A stretch of 42,166 nt of DNA from Chloroflexota bacterium (GCA_029782225.1 JAKOVF010000371.1:1-42166), one strand, 5' to 3'; shown: positions 17,301 to 24,915, counted from the stretch's first letter. Program-made: numbers and translations. The notes: generated from the letters alone by a model not told the origin.

Positions 17301-17513
17301 GGGCACAGCCATCAGGACGCGATTGAAAATATCCACCGCCTCATCGTAGCGCTTGGCTTCCAGAAAAGCCTTGCCCAGCAGACGATAAGTCTCCAGATGC
17401 TTGGGGAAAGTTTTCAGGATGTGTTGACAATGAGCAACGGCCTCATCCAGGCGTCCCTGATCAATGAGGCTTTCGATTTCACGGTTGTAGATTCTTAAAG
17501 AGACTTTTGCCAT
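14301..17513 (-). CDS. Giant TPR protein with about 21 P-D-W-L linear motifs
   Basis: 1070 residues. Residues 1 to about 230 form TPR repeats (for example E-A-V-D-I-F-N-R-V-L and Q-A-I-S-E-I-R-A-V-L). From about 280 to 890 the chain is low-complexity (Pro, Ala, Glu, Ser, Thr) and carries about 21 spaced copies of a motif like (P)-(D/E)-W-L-(S/K)-G-L-(D/G/E). A proline-rich stretch follows, then a C-terminal TPR unit near 1000-1070. There is no signal peptide or membrane helix. The design is that of a cytoplasmic scaffold with many identical docking motifs joined by acidic flexible linkers. I do not know its partner. It lies downstream of deoA on the same strand after a 129-nt gap. Confidence 0.85.
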   Translation of the reverse strand: MAKVSLRIYNREIESLIDQGRLDEAVAHCQHILKTFPKHLETYRLLGKAFLEAKRYDEAVDIFNRVLMAVPDDFVAHVGMSIIRDEQNKLDDAIWHMERAFEAQPSNAAIQSELQRLYGRRDGMEPPKIRMTRGALAHMYVQGELYPQAISEIRAVLASDAQRADMQVLLARAFFRGGQKADASDMCAQLLKRYPYCFDANRIMVELLPASDKAENTQVYRLRVNELDPYSTFAKESVFNSAEVPDASVNLDRLDYKGQEVGMGRDWGTSLGIGLSTPASAPEQPEWLRSGLSEESAQPEAASAPGLEPASASTSNADIPDFLRDAGWTESSSAGEEPSTAEASSDQEALTPANIPDWLKDQMPPEPPAAAPAAGVGERPTVPPTEAPDWLSGLGETTESGVEPASTPTDLPDWLSGLGEEQPAQGPATPASGDMPDWLSGLGAEKPAQEPAAPVSADVTDWLSSLDNDQPSEAAAPASSEESDWLSGAGASTPAASEPVAADLPDWLKGLDAAGPEEPSKVEEPAMKAEELTPDWLAPAPATTEEETEPVQPAPPPASIESLGASSKEQDDAIAWLEMLAAKHGAKPEELVTDPAARSEKPPEWVEQARALAEAKPAEIPAEQPQAEEKPSLDATGVWLRDLAAEQPANTVAPEETPAVEAELPDWLKSIDTEPAQPAQDVQPEQPVSAAEEQPPAQETVEPEIPVARKTLPQTRPLDEEALTQLANVPDWLIGMKDEDAEETGSQKDVAAWLSGLDKEEAKPEGPVVEPPAEETPAWLSGLEKAEEIPVQPAGTVSGETEIPEWLSGLEEEETLAAESETPSTSDVPEWLSDLESAEITVVHEEVETPAEEALPAETEPPAPVEAAAADLPEWLRGLDEVPAEPAEQPVMAQENIPSWLKADFEEEEPHPEPVAASDWHPEEAAEPPAAEPQPEPEIEAPAARIAPSLAEPPIQPPPPDVRKPAPPRVPEPGKPARVRQVETTQSTAVALSQAQTALSRGDIPGSLSNYNKLIRKGKHLEEAIRDLRESLYRYPVEVGIWQTLGDAYMRSNRLQEALDAYNKAEELLR

Positions 17514-17642
17514 TGCCTTTTACCTCGGTTCAAGTATGCCCGATTCTTAATAATTGCGCAAGTATTACGGGAGTCTGATTCATGATTTTCCAAATTTTCC
17601 TCTGAAACAGGAGCCATTTGCCACAGAAACTCCCAGGGAAAC

Positions 17643-18938
17643 CTATTCATAAAAAAGCGGTAAAGGCAGGACAGGCTGATCGCTGAAAGCAAAGGCCTGG
17701 AGGACTTCCTCTCGCGCCGCCTCCAGTTTCGCCCGTTCATTGGCATGGATTTCGAACAGAGGCTGACCTTTCTCAACCTGCTCGCCAACCTTGCGGAGGA
17801 TGACAAACCCTACCGCATGATCAATCGGATCGCCCTTCCTGGCGCGCCCGGCCCCCAGCCTGACCGCGGCCTCGCCCACGTTTCTGGCATGGACCTGTGA
17901 GATGCAATCGCTCCGAGGGGCATTTACCACCTCCACCAGGTTTGCCTTCGGCAGCTTGCCGGGATCCTCTACAAAGGACACATCCCCACCCTGCGCCTGA
18001 ACCAGCACTCTGAACTTCTCGAAGGCGCTGCCATCGGCGATGGCTTTTTCCGCGAGAGCGCGGCCCTGGCTCAAATCCTTTGCGCGTTTCCCCAACATCA
18101 GCATATGCGCACTGACGTGCAGACAGTGTTCACGAAAATCATCCGGTCCACCGCCATGCAGCGCATCAATGGCCTCGACCACCTCGAGGGCATTCCCAAC
18201 CGCGTGACCAAGCGGCTGGTTCATGTCGGAAAGCAAAGCGACTGTTTCGCGCCCGGCATGACGGCCAATATCCACCATCAGGTTTGCCAGTTCGCGCGCC
18301 TCCGGCAGGGTTTGCATGAACGCGCCCAGACCGGTTTTGACATCGAGCAAAATCGCCTGAGCACCGGCTGCAATCTTTTTACACATGATCGAGGAGGCGA
18401 TCAGCGGCATGGACGGAACCGTCCCGGTGACATCGCGCAGCGCGTACATTTTTCCATCGGCCGGCGCAAGGTCCAGGGATTGACCGGTGAGCACAATGCC
18501 TTTTTCTTTTAACTGCTGTTTGAATTCGTCGGTGGTCAAGTCGCAGCGATAGCCAGGAATGGACTCGAGTTTATCGAGTGTGCCGCCGCTGAAGCCAAGT
18601 CCGCGCCCGGACATCTTGCCAACCGGCAGGCCACACGCGGCCACCGTGGGCAACACCGTAAGTGATGTCTTATCTCCTACTCCGCCGGAAGAATGTTTAT
18701 CTACCGCAATATCAACGATGTTTGACAGGTCAAGGGTTTGGCCGGAATGAGCCATGGCAAGGGTCAGATCGGCTGTCTCGCGCGGAGACATGCCATTGAT
18801 CATGACGGCCATTGCAAAGGCCGAGGCCTGGTAATCAGGGATATCCCCGCTTGTAAAGCCACGAATGAAAAACACTATCTCTTCAGAGCTCAACTCGCTC
18901 TTGTCGCGTTTCTTGATGATAATATCAACGGCGCGCAT
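17643..18938 (-). CDS. Pyrimidine-nucleoside (thymidine) phosphorylase
   Basis: 431 residues, the family length. It begins M-R-A-V-D-I-I-I-K-K-R-D and contains D-K-H-S-S-G-G-V-G-D-K-T-S-L, the phosphate-binding loop, followed by K-M-S-G-R-G-L-G-F-S-G-G-T-L-D-K-L-E-S. The C-terminal domain ends with the G-x-P-L-F-E-I-H-A lid. It cleaves thymidine or uridine with phosphate to base and (deoxy)ribose-1-phosphate. An AAGGAG site lies 6 nt before the ATG. Whether it is DeoA or the broader Pdp type cannot be decided by eye. Confidence 0.94.
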   Translation of the reverse strand: MRAVDIIIKKRDKSELSSEEIVFFIRGFTSGDIPDYQASAFAMAVMINGMSPRETADLTLAMAHSGQTLDLSNIVDIAVDKHSSGGVGDKTSLTVLPTVAACGLPVGKMSGRGLGFSGGTLDKLESIPGYRCDLTTDEFKQQLKEKGIVLTGQSLDLAPADGKMYALRDVTGTVPSMPLIASSIMCKKIAAGAQAILLDVKTGLGAFMQTLPEARELANLMVDIGRHAGRETVALLSDMNQPLGHAVGNALEVVEAIDALHGGGPDDFREHCLHVSAHMLMLGKRAKDLSQGRALAEKAIADGSAFEKFRVLVQAQGGDVSFVEDPGKLPKANLVEVVNAPRSDCISQVHARNVGEAAVRLGAGRARKGDPIDHAVGFVILRKVGEQVEKGQPLFEIHANERAKLEAAREEVLQAFAFSDQPVLPLPLFYE

Positions 18939-19017
18939 CGAATCTCCTTCTGATTCTCACGCGCGTATTGTATCGCATTTTGTCAGACAAGGAAGCAGGT
19001 CAGACTTCAAGAGTAAA

Positions 19018-20049
19018 CTACATTTTGCTTAGTTGCTGCCCTTCCTTCGTATCCTGTACCTGCCACCCATGAACGGAGATCTCATCGCGCAAACGATCTG
19101 ACTCCGCAAAGTCCTTGCGACTGCGGGCAGCCTTGCGCTGTTCAAGAAGGTCCAGCACCGGGGCCGGAGGCTTCTCATCCTGTGCTGCTGTACCGGACAC
19201 CATCTCCCACGCTTCGGGACGAATTCCCTTTTCAGTGGGATCAGGCACAGAAAACTCACCCAGTTCATTCAGTGGGAATTTTGCGCCTGAAGCAAAAATA
19301 TCCGGGTTGCATTCACGTACCAGCGACACAGAGCTGACTCCGCTCACTTCACACGTACCGGTTTCAAAATTGATGATCAGGCCGGTGTGCTCATCGAGGC
19401 CAAGGGTCGTATTTTCCGGGGGGACCATGTCACACCATTGCGCGAAGCGTTCCATTCCAATGAAGCAGCGACTCGTATCGAGGTCCAGGCCGCCTTCGGC
19501 ATTGTTCCAGTGGGGAATGAAGGAGAGATGCAAACCAAAATCCGCGAAGAAATTCAGCCCCTCTTTGACATGCACATCCTCACCAACTTTGTAAATCTCA
19601 TAAACCGGCAGGGCCCATGCACCGACAGAAATAGTGGCCGCAGAGGCAAAGACAAGCGTTGCACCCAGTCTATGTCGAGCGCGGATAATATCCCATGCCA
19701 GCGTATCTTTTAATTGACGGACCGCATAGCTGGGGCTGCCCGGTCCCATAAAGATGAAATTCGAAGAGAGCAAGGGCTGCAAGAGTTCGGGGTTATCGGG
19801 GCTAAACTCTGTCTCCTTTTTGCGCGCTGGAATCACGTCAATGGTGGGTCTGTAGTTTTGCAAGCGAGTCTTGAGAAAATCTCCCACGCGTCCCGCGACC
19901 TGTGCAGAATTTAGCTCGAAGCCGGCAGTGGTCTCCATGATGGAAATCCGCAAGGGGTCAGTGATCAGGCGGGCGAGAGATTCAAAGATGCGGCCCCCTG
20001 CGAGGGAGGTCTCACCGGAGCCAAGGAAGGCGATACGTCCAAGAGTCAT
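19018..20049 (-). CDS. Peptidase S51/cyanophycinase-like protein with CysS-like tail
   Basis: 343 residues from the ATG at 20049 (TTG at 20067 is also open). Residues 1 to about 200 resemble the class I glutamine-amidotransferase-like fold of S51 peptidases and cyanophycinases: I-A-F-L-G-S-G-E, F-M-G-P-G-S-P-S-Y-A and F-A-S-A-A-T, where the Ser takes the place of the nucleophile in the family's S-A-G-A. The last 45 residues (L-L-E-Q-R-K-A-A-R-S-R-K-D-F-A-E-S-D-R-L-R...) closely resemble the C-terminal segment of cysteinyl-tRNA synthetase. The substrate is unknown; peptide cleavage is only inferred. Confidence 0.75.
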   Translation of the reverse strand: MTLGRIAFLGSGETSLAGGRIFESLARLITDPLRISIMETTAGFELNSAQVAGRVGDFLKTRLQNYRPTIDVIPARKKETEFSPDNPELLQPLLSSNFIFMGPGSPSYAVRQLKDTLAWDIIRARHRLGATLVFASAATISVGAWALPVYEIYKVGEDVHVKEGLNFFADFGLHLSFIPHWNNAEGGLDLDTSRCFIGMERFAQWCDMVPPENTTLGLDEHTGLIINFETGTCEVSGVSSVSLVRECNPDIFASGAKFPLNELGEFSVPDPTEKGIRPEAWEMVSGTAAQDEKPPAPVLDLLEQRKAARSRKDFAESDRLRDEISVHGWQVQDTKEGQQLSKM

Positions 20050-20090
20050 GAAGTCACCAGTTATCAATAATCAGTGATCAGAGTTCAGTA
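20050..20090. repeat. CAGTTATCA/CAGTGATCA-type simple repeat
   Basis: Short related units (AGTTATCA, AATCAGTGATCA, GAGTTCAGT) fill the gap between the selenoprotein stop and the S51-like gene. It resembles the simple repeats found inside queA and selB. Confidence 0.4.
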
Positions 20091-20095
20091 AAAAG

Positions 20096-20608
20096 CTATG
20101 AGTTGGATGACGCGGTCAGTTGGTCTATTACCTGAAGCAGGGTCTCGTTATCGGGAATATCGGACATCGAGGTGCCGTAATGAGCATAACGAATCCGACC
20201 ATCGCGATCTACCACGCATACAAGAGGCATGCGGCCCATTTTAAAAATATTGACCTCCTGCCTGTAAATCCTGGCGACCTTATGATCAGGATCGGAAAGG
20301 CCGATATAAGGGATGTGTTCGTTCTCCCAATAATTCTTGAAGGTGACCGGCTCATTGGGCCCCACAGCAAGGATCTCCGTGCCGCGTGCGGTGAATCTGG
20401 AATACCCGTCCCTCATGCGCGCCAACTGCGCGCGGCAGAACGGTCACATAAAGCCGCGCAAGAACGCTAGCACAACCGGCTGACCGCGGTAGTCCGAAAG
20501 ACGAACTTTGCGGTCCTCCGTATCCGTGAGAGTGAAGTCAGGGGCAAATTCACCGGGATGAATCAAGCTGGGTTTTGGCATCGGACTTGAAAGTGAATTG
20601 ATCTGCAT
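20096..20608 (-). CDS. Selenocysteine-containing peroxiredoxin-like protein (AhpC/TSA)
   Basis: 170 residues when the in-frame TGA at 20444-20446 is read as selenocysteine (residue 55). The part before it, starting at ATG 20608, reads G-E-F-A-P-D-F-T-L-T-D and V-R-L-S-D-Y-R-G-Q-P-V-V-L-A-F-L-R-G-F-M, the conserved N-terminal half of AhpC/TSA proteins. The TGA falls exactly where the catalytic Cys stands, giving U-P-F-C (U-x-x-C) in place of C-P-F-C. The frame then continues through Q-L-A-R-M and I-L-A-V-G to V-V-D-R-D-G-R-I-R-Y. A SECIS-like hairpin follows at once and selB is in the window. The protein should reduce peroxides in the cytoplasm. It starts 4 nt after the udg stop, so is co-transcribed with it. 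Confidence 0.9.
20406..20443 (-). promoter_or_regulatory. Bacterial SECIS element
   Basis: Immediately 3' of the TGA: a lower stem CCGUUC (20443-20438) with GGGACGG (20412-20406), an internal loop, a 6-bp GC upper stem GCGCGC (20433-20428)/GCGCGC (20422-20417) and the apical loop AGUUG. The loop begins 16 nt after the UGA and has the G-U that SelB reads in bacterial SECIS loops. This fits the known spacing rule of about 16-37 nt. Confidence 0.85.
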
Positions 20609-20612
20609 ATTC

Positions 20613-21281
20613 CTATGGGTCTCGTACGAGCTGCTTTGCTTTCACCCAAATTTCATCGAACATTTTTGTGGTCAGCTTTCCAGTCAACGTGTTTTGTTGA
20701 CTTGGGTGATAGGAGCACACGATCCACGGGCCATTTTCGAGTTTGTAGGATGCGCAGTGTGCAAACTTCAAGGCTGAGTTTCGCACGGAATGGATCCGCA
20801 GGACTCGTTCAAAAGCGATTCTTCCAAGGCAGACGATGACACGCGGTTTGAGGATAGCCAATTCGCGGATCAGATAGGGTTCACAGTTATTCAATTCTTC
20901 TGGGAGCGGCTTATTATCCGGCGGCGCACAGCGAGCGGATGCGCTGATGTAGGTGTCTATCAGGGTCAGGCCGTCGCTGGGGGACTCCGCTGTGGGCTGG
21001 TTCGCCAACCCGGCGCGGTAGAGGGCGGGATAGAGGAACCGGCCCGAGGCGTCGCCGGTGAAGGCGCGGCCGGTGCGGTTGGAACCGTGAGCGCCGGGGG
21101 CCAACCCCAGGATAAGGATGCGCGCCTTTGGGTCCCCAAAGCCCGGGACAGGCTTTGCCCAATATTCCTGGTCTTTGTAAGCTTTACGTTTGATGCGCGC
21201 CACTTCCTCGCGCCACGCGACAAGGCGCGCGCATTTGCGACACGAGATGATTTCCTTGTTAATTGATGAAAGAGTTTGCAT
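20613..21281 (-). CDS. Uracil-DNA glycosylase family 5 (UDGb)
   Basis: About 222 residues from ATG 21281; an open extension to 21389 only overlaps queA. It shows G-L-A-P-G-A-H-G-S-N-R-T-G-R-A-F-T-G-D, the family 5 motif, and the late S-Y-H-P-S motif 2. Four cysteines (C-x2-C near the N-terminus, R-C-A-P and N-C-E-P) fit the 4Fe-4S cluster of this family. It removes uracil and related bases from DNA. It sits between queA (7 nt) and the selenoprotein gene (4 nt) in one operon. Confidence 0.92.
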   Translation of the reverse strand: MQTLSSINKEIISCRKCARLVAWREEVARIKRKAYKDQEYWAKPVPGFGDPKARILILGLAPGAHGSNRTGRAFTGDASGRFLYPALYRAGLANQPTAESPSDGLTLIDTYISASARCAPPDNKPLPEELNNCEPYLIRELAILKPRVIVCLGRIAFERVLRIHSVRNSALKFAHCASYKLENGPWIVCSYHPSQQNTLTGKLTTKMFDEIWVKAKQLVRDP

Positions 21282-21288
21282 GAGGTTA

Positions 21289-22368
21289 TTAGAGAATAAG
21301 CATTGCATCGCCGAAGGAATAGAAGCGGTATCCCTGTTTGATGGCAAGCTTATAAGTGGATAGTATTCTTTCCCTGCCAGCAAACGCACTGACCAGCATA
21401 ATCAGAGTAGATTTGGGCAGGTGGAAATTTGTGATCATGGCATCAACGACTTTGAATTCGTAGCCGGGCAGGATGAAGATGGATGTAGGACCGATAAAGG
21501 GCGAAATCCGATATTCGGAATCCGATATTGGGGATCCGATATTCGATGTTCGAGATTCGTCTGGAGTTGAATGATCAAGTATCGAATATCGTTCGGCAGA
21601 TTCCAATGTTCTTACGCTGGTGGTCCCCACTGCAATCACGCGACCGCCTGCCTGCCTGGTTTGATTAATCAGCTCGGCGGTTTCTAGTGGGAGTTCACAC
21701 CACTCAGTATGGATCTTATGCTCCTGCGGATTCTCTTCGGTGACCGGAGCAAACGTGTCCAGGCCAACGTGCAAGGTGACAAATCCGATCTTTACACCTT
21801 TTGCCTGCAACTCCTCCAGAAGACGGGCTGTGAAGTGAAGTCCGGCCGTTGGCGCCGCGGCAGATCCCACCTCCCTGGCATAGACAGTTTGATAGCGTTC
21901 CGGGTCAGCCAGGTTCTCATGTATGTAGGGCGGTAAAGGAACATGACCTACTCTTGGAAAGTAGGGTTCAATCGGCTCACTGAATTGGATGAGACGTTCC
22001 GAGCCCTCAAGAACTTCCAACACTTCCGCATCGGGCCCATTTTCGACTTTCACTTTTGTGCCTACGCGCAGTCCTTTTCCTCCAACCAGAGACTCCCAGG
22101 TCAACGAATCTCGGCGGCGGAGCAAAAGCAATTCCACGCGGCCGCCCGTCTCTTTGCAAGCGAAAATGCGGGCTGGGATGACACGCGTCCTATTGAGGAT
22201 CAGGAGATCGTTTGGGTTCAGAAACAAGTCAAGGTCCTGAAAGATGCGATGCTCCACTTCCCCTGTATCGCGATGGAGGACCAGCAGCCGCGAGGAATCG
22301 CGAGGCTCAAGCGGAGTCTGAGCAATCGAGGATTCGGGAAGATGGTAATCAAAGTCGGAGGTTCGCAC
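21289..22368 (-). CDS. queA: S-adenosylmethionine:tRNA ribosyltransferase-isomerase QueA
   Basis: 359 residues, GTG start 3 nt after the methyltransferase stop. Motifs: D-F-D-Y-x-L-P, I-A-Q-x-P-L-E-P-R-D-x-S-R-L, G-L-H-F-T (T-A-G-L-H-F-T), H-V-G-L-D-T-F, H-x-E-W-C, V-G-T-T-S-V-R-T-L-E-S and T-N-F-H-L-P-K-S-T-L. The enzyme makes epoxyqueuosine at tRNA position 34; tgt at 40233 acts one step earlier. Between V-R-T-L-E-S and the F-I-x-P-G-Y motif there is an extra segment of about 20-25 residues encoded by tandem GATATTCGGA-like units (21505-21598), which looks like a dispersed repeat taken into the frame. Confidence 0.95.
   Translation of the reverse strand: MRTSDFDYHLPESSIAQTPLEPRDSSRLLVLHRDTGEVEHRIFQDLDLFLNPNDLLILNRTRVIPARIFACKETGGRVELLLLRRRDSLTWESLVGGKGLRVGTKVKVENGPDAEVLEVLEGSERLIQFSEPIEPYFPRVGHVPLPPYIHENLADPERYQTVYAREVGSAAAPTAGLHFTARLLEELQAKGVKIGFVTLHVGLDTFAPVTEENPQEHKIHTEWCELPLETAELINQTRQAGGRVIAVGTTSVRTLESAERYSILDHSTPDESRTSNIGSPISDSEYRISPFIGPTSIFILPGYEFKVVDAMITNFHLPKSTLIMLVSAFAGRERILSTYKLAIKQGYRFYSFGDAMLIL
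21505..21598. repeat. Tandem/palindromic ATCCGATATT repeat inside queA
   Basis: Three ATCCGATATT units with near-palindromic TCCGATATTCGGA, followed by TCGAATATCG on the other side. It stays in frame within queA and encodes a surface-loop-like stretch rich in Ser, Asp, Ile and Pro. Confidence 0.7.
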
Positions 22369-22371
22369 AGG

Positions 22372-22968
22372 TCAAATCTCAGGGAAGATGCGCCACGTCC
22401 GCTTCATATAGTCGCGATATTCGTTGCCGAAATTCTGAGTCAGGAACTTCTCCTCCACGTTGATTCGATACAAGGTAGCTGCGCCAATTAATGCCGAGCC
22501 GATTAAAGCGCCCACCCAGGTTCCAAGCCCTAGCAGAGCGCCGAGGAAAATCAATATCATACCGGTGTAAGCAGGATGACGCAGATAACGATAAGGACCA
22601 TCCGTGATCAACTGATGTCCGCTCTCAATTTCGACCACGCGGGAGAAGAAGCGACCGAGCTTCCACATCGCCCAGGAGCGGAAGAGAAACCCTCCAACCA
22701 TGATCACAAGGCCCGCATACTGCACAACAGCGCCCGTCACGCCGAGATTGAAATAGCGACAGGCCAGCCCCATGACCAGCGCAGCTATCTCCGCAAGTTG
22801 AATCAAGAGGAAAGACCAGCGATCCTGCACCACAAGGGGTCGTGCCTTGCGTTCTCGATCGAAGAAGCGCGGTAAGAGACTGTCTACGGTCGAAACGAGC
22901 AGGAATGAATAACCAAGTATTGTGCCAAAAAGCAGACTCGGAAACCAGTGAAAAGGGTCCTTGAGCAT
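22372..22968 (-). CDS. Isoprenylcysteine methyltransferase-like membrane protein
   Basis: 198 residues, four or five membrane helices. The C-terminal half has D-G-P-Y-R-Y-L-R-H-P-A-Y-T-G, the SAM-binding signature of the ICMT/PEMT family, and a late E-E-K/E-Y-R-D-Y region. Bacterial members methylate unknown, probably lipid or small molecule, substrates at the membrane. It is the first gene of the operon with queA, the glycosylase and the selenoprotein; a Hpt gene is divergent. Confidence 0.88.
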   Translation of the reverse strand: MLKDPFHWFPSLLFGTILGYSFLLVSTVDSLLPRFFDRERKARPLVVQDRWSFLLIQLAEIAALVMGLACRYFNLGVTGAVVQYAGLVIMVGGFLFRSWAMWKLGRFFSRVVEIESGHQLITDGPYRYLRHPAYTGMILIFLGALLGLGTWVGALIGSALIGAATLYRINVEEKFLTQNFGNEYRDYMKRTWRIFPEI

Positions 22969-23057
22969 GTATTGTTTTGTCCTACGGATGAAAGAGAGAA
23001 AGCCCTATCAACATTGTAAGTAAGGAGATTGTAACCCGGGACACCGTACTCGGGCCG

Positions 23058-23063
23058 TATAAT
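23058..23063 (+). promoter_or_regulatory. -10 box (TATAAT) of the Hpt gene
   Basis: Perfect TATAAT about 70 nt before the ATG; the AAGGAG ribosome site sits 6 nt from the start codon. No clear -35. Confidence 0.45.
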
Positions 23064-23132
23064 TTTTGTAAGAATTTTGCCAAAAGAACCGCGAATAGTT
23101 CCAATCACATCGAAGCTACAAAGGAGCCAAAA

Positions 23133-23483
23133 ATGATTGACATGAATGCTCTCGATCATTACCGGGAAGCGACAGGAGGGGATACGAAAGTCTCCATCGC
23201 AAAGATAATTGATAACTACTTAATGAGCGCAGTGGACCTGATTGGAATGCTGGAGGACAGCCTTTCCGAAAACGACACCAGGACATTCGAACGCGCCGCC
23301 CATACGTTGAAGTCCAGCAGTGCCACAATTGGCGCAAAAGAATTGTCCGCCCTTGCAGCAGACCTTGAACACTTGTGCAAGCTGACTCCGCTTTCGCAGC
23401 TTTCGCCGATCATGAGTCGGGTGGATGGAGAGTTTACGAAAGCATCAGTGGAACTGCAAACAATCCGGCGAAAGTTTGCGTAG
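23133..23483 (+). CDS. Stand-alone histidine phosphotransfer (Hpt) protein
   Basis: 116 residues, all-helical. H57 lies in A-A-H-T-L-K-S-S-S-A-T-I-G-A, the Hpt phosphorylation motif. No kinase or receiver domain is attached. It would shuttle phosphate between a hybrid kinase and receivers such as the stand-alone one at 12291, but no kinase gene is nearby. Strong AAGGAG site at the start. Confidence 0.93.
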   Translation: MIDMNALDHYREATGGDTKVSIAKIIDNYLMSAVDLIGMLEDSLSENDTRTFERAAHTLKSSSATIGAKELSALAADLEHLCKLTPLSQLSPIMSRVDGEFTKASVELQTIRRKFA

Positions 23484-23512
23484 GCTCTCCAGCAAATTCT
23501 GGAGCTCGTGAT

Positions 23513-23740
23513 CTATTTTTTCCAGAATCGCAAAATCAAATTCAGCAGGATTGTCAGCAACACCGAGATCAAAATAGAGCTTGCAAGCGGGAAATAAAAA
23601 GTCCCATTGCCTCTTTCGATTCGAATATCTCCGGGCAATCTTCCAAGGGGGAAGCCGACTCTGGCAGCCAAAAAGACCAGTCCACCGATCAGAATCAGGA
23701 TGATTCCGCCAAGCATCAAAGTACGACCAATGTTTTCCAT
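23513..23740 (-). CDS. DUF2905 small membrane protein
   Basis: About 75 residues from the ATG at 23740 (an upstream in-frame extension to 23791 lacks conservation). Two membrane helices flank G-R-L-P-G-D-I-R-I-E-R-G-N-G-T-F-Y-F-P, the diagnostic loop of DUF2905. Such genes often lie next to ruvA/ruvB and queA, as here (ruvB is 60 nt away on the same strand). Function unknown. Confidence 0.9.
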   Translation of the reverse strand: MENIGRTLMLGGIILILIGGLVFLAARVGFPLGRLPGDIRIERGNGTFYFPLASSILISVLLTILLNLILRFWKK

Positions 23741-23800
23741 ATCTGTAAGTTCCAAATTGAAAAGTCCATGGCTGAATTTTTCAATCCTCAACTATCCAGT

Positions 23801-24823
23801 CTATAACAGCCGCGGCTGACCTTCGCTATTCCACTCCAAACCCAGATGTTCATAGGCGGGTTTGGTGGCAATACGCCCCTGCGGAGTGCGGTCCAAAAAG
23901 CCGAGCTGCAGCAAGTAGGGTTCGACCACGTCCATGATGGTATCCTGCTCTTCGCTGATCGAAGCAGCAATGGTGTTCAGGCCCACAGGCCCACCGCCAT
24001 ATTTTTCGATGATGGTCTTCAGCACGCGGCGGTCTACATCGTCCAAACCGAGCGGATCGACCTGCAACAAGTCGAGCGCCTCTTTCGCGACCTTGTGAGT
24101 GACCTTCCCTTCCGCGCGGACCTGTGCAAAATCGCGGACACGGCGGAGCAGACGCAAGGCTACACGTGGTGTCCCGCGAGCGCGGCGTGCAATCTCTTCG
24201 ACTCCGCCGGTTTCAGCCGGGACTTTCAACATATCCGCGGCGCGCGTGACGATGGCCTGCATCGCGTTTAGATCATAGTAGTCCAGCCGATACACCGCGC
24301 CGAAACGCGCCCGCAATGGGGCCGTGACCAGAGCCAGCCGTGTCGTCGCGCCAACCACTGTAAAGCGCGGCAGTTTCAATCGAATGGACCGCGCCGAGGG
24401 GCCTTTGCCAATCACAATATCGAGCGCGAAATCTTCCATGGCCGGGTAGAGTACTTCCTCCACAGCCCTACCCAGGCGATGAACTTCATCAATAAATAGA
24501 ACGTCACCGGCGCGCAAATTGGTGAGGATGGCAGCCAGGTCGCCGGCGCGTTCGATGGCCGGACCTGCTGTCACCTTGACGTTCACGCCCATCTCGTTTC
24601 CAAGTACATGTGCAAGCGTCGTTTTTCCCAAACCGGGCGGCCCGTAAAACAGGACATGATCCAGCGCTTCGTTCCGTTTACGCGCCGCAGCTACAAGAAT
24701 ATTAAGATTCTCCTTTACCTGATCCTGCCCAATCAGGTCGTTCAATTTTTGCGGACGCAGGGCATTGTCAACACGATCATCGGGCTTGGCTTCGGGGTCG
24801 AGCGGACGGTTTTTCTCGTTCAT
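23801..24823 (-). CDS. ruvB: Holliday junction branch-migration ATPase RuvB
   Basis: 340 residues from ATG 24823. N-terminal [12 protein letters not shown], Walker [12 protein letters not shown], Walker B D-E-V-H-R, sensor 1 G-A-T-T-R and the arginine-finger P-L-R-A-R-F-G are all present, with the C-terminal winged helix (P-Q-G-R-I-A-T). RuvB drives branch migration with RuvA in recombination. A TATAAT box ends 7 nt before the ATG, so the mRNA is probably leaderless; six codons farther upstream are open but lie over the promoter. ruvA and ruvC are not in the window. Confidence 0.96.
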   Translation of the reverse strand: MNEKNRPLDPEAKPDDRVDNALRPQKLNDLIGQDQVKENLNILVAAARKRNEALDHVLFYGPPGLGKTTLAHVLGNEMGVNVKVTAGPAIERAGDLAAILTNLRAGDVLFIDEVHRLGRAVEEVLYPAMEDFALDIVIGKGPSARSIRLKLPRFTVVGATTRLALVTAPLRARFGAVYRLDYYDLNAMQAIVTRAADMLKVPAETGGVEEIARRARGTPRVALRLLRRVRDFAQVRAEGKVTHKVAKEALDLLQVDPLGLDDVDRRVLKTIIEKYGGGPVGLNTIAASISEEQDTIMDVVEPYLLQLGFLDRTPQGRIATKPAYEHLGLEWNSEGQPRLL

Positions 24824-24830
24824 ATGTTCG

Positions 24831-24836
24831 ATTATA
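24831..24836 (-). promoter_or_regulatory. -10 box of ruvB, leaderless
   Basis: TATAAT on the minus strand, then 7 nt, then ATG. It lies downstream of the GEMM array terminator, so ruvB need not depend on the riboswitch transcript. Confidence 0.6.
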
Positions 24837-24874
24837 CCCAATGAAACGGAAGCAGGCCGACGATCCCACGTGAC

Positions 24875-24915
24875 GCAATTAAATAAGCAGGGATGACATT
24901 ACTGTCATCCCTGCT
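24875..24915 (-). terminator. Intrinsic terminator of the tandem GEMM RNA
   Basis: 13-bp perfect stem AGCAGGGATGACA / TGTCATCCCTGCT (24915-24903 with 24898-24886 on the minus strand), 4-nt loop, then TATTTAATT. The same arms end the second GEMM module at 29615-29648. Confidence 0.8.

Noticed and set aside
20096..20425. Independent 109-residue gene beginning at TTG
   Set aside because: It starts in the middle of the peroxiredoxin fold; the missing half is in the same frame upstream, interrupted only by one TGA at the catalytic position and followed by a SECIS hairpin.
24831..24915. GEMM array as a plain ruvB leader riboswitch
   Set aside because: Not fully excluded, but the ruvB -10 box lies after the terminator with leaderless spacing, and the second module has no downstream gene at all.
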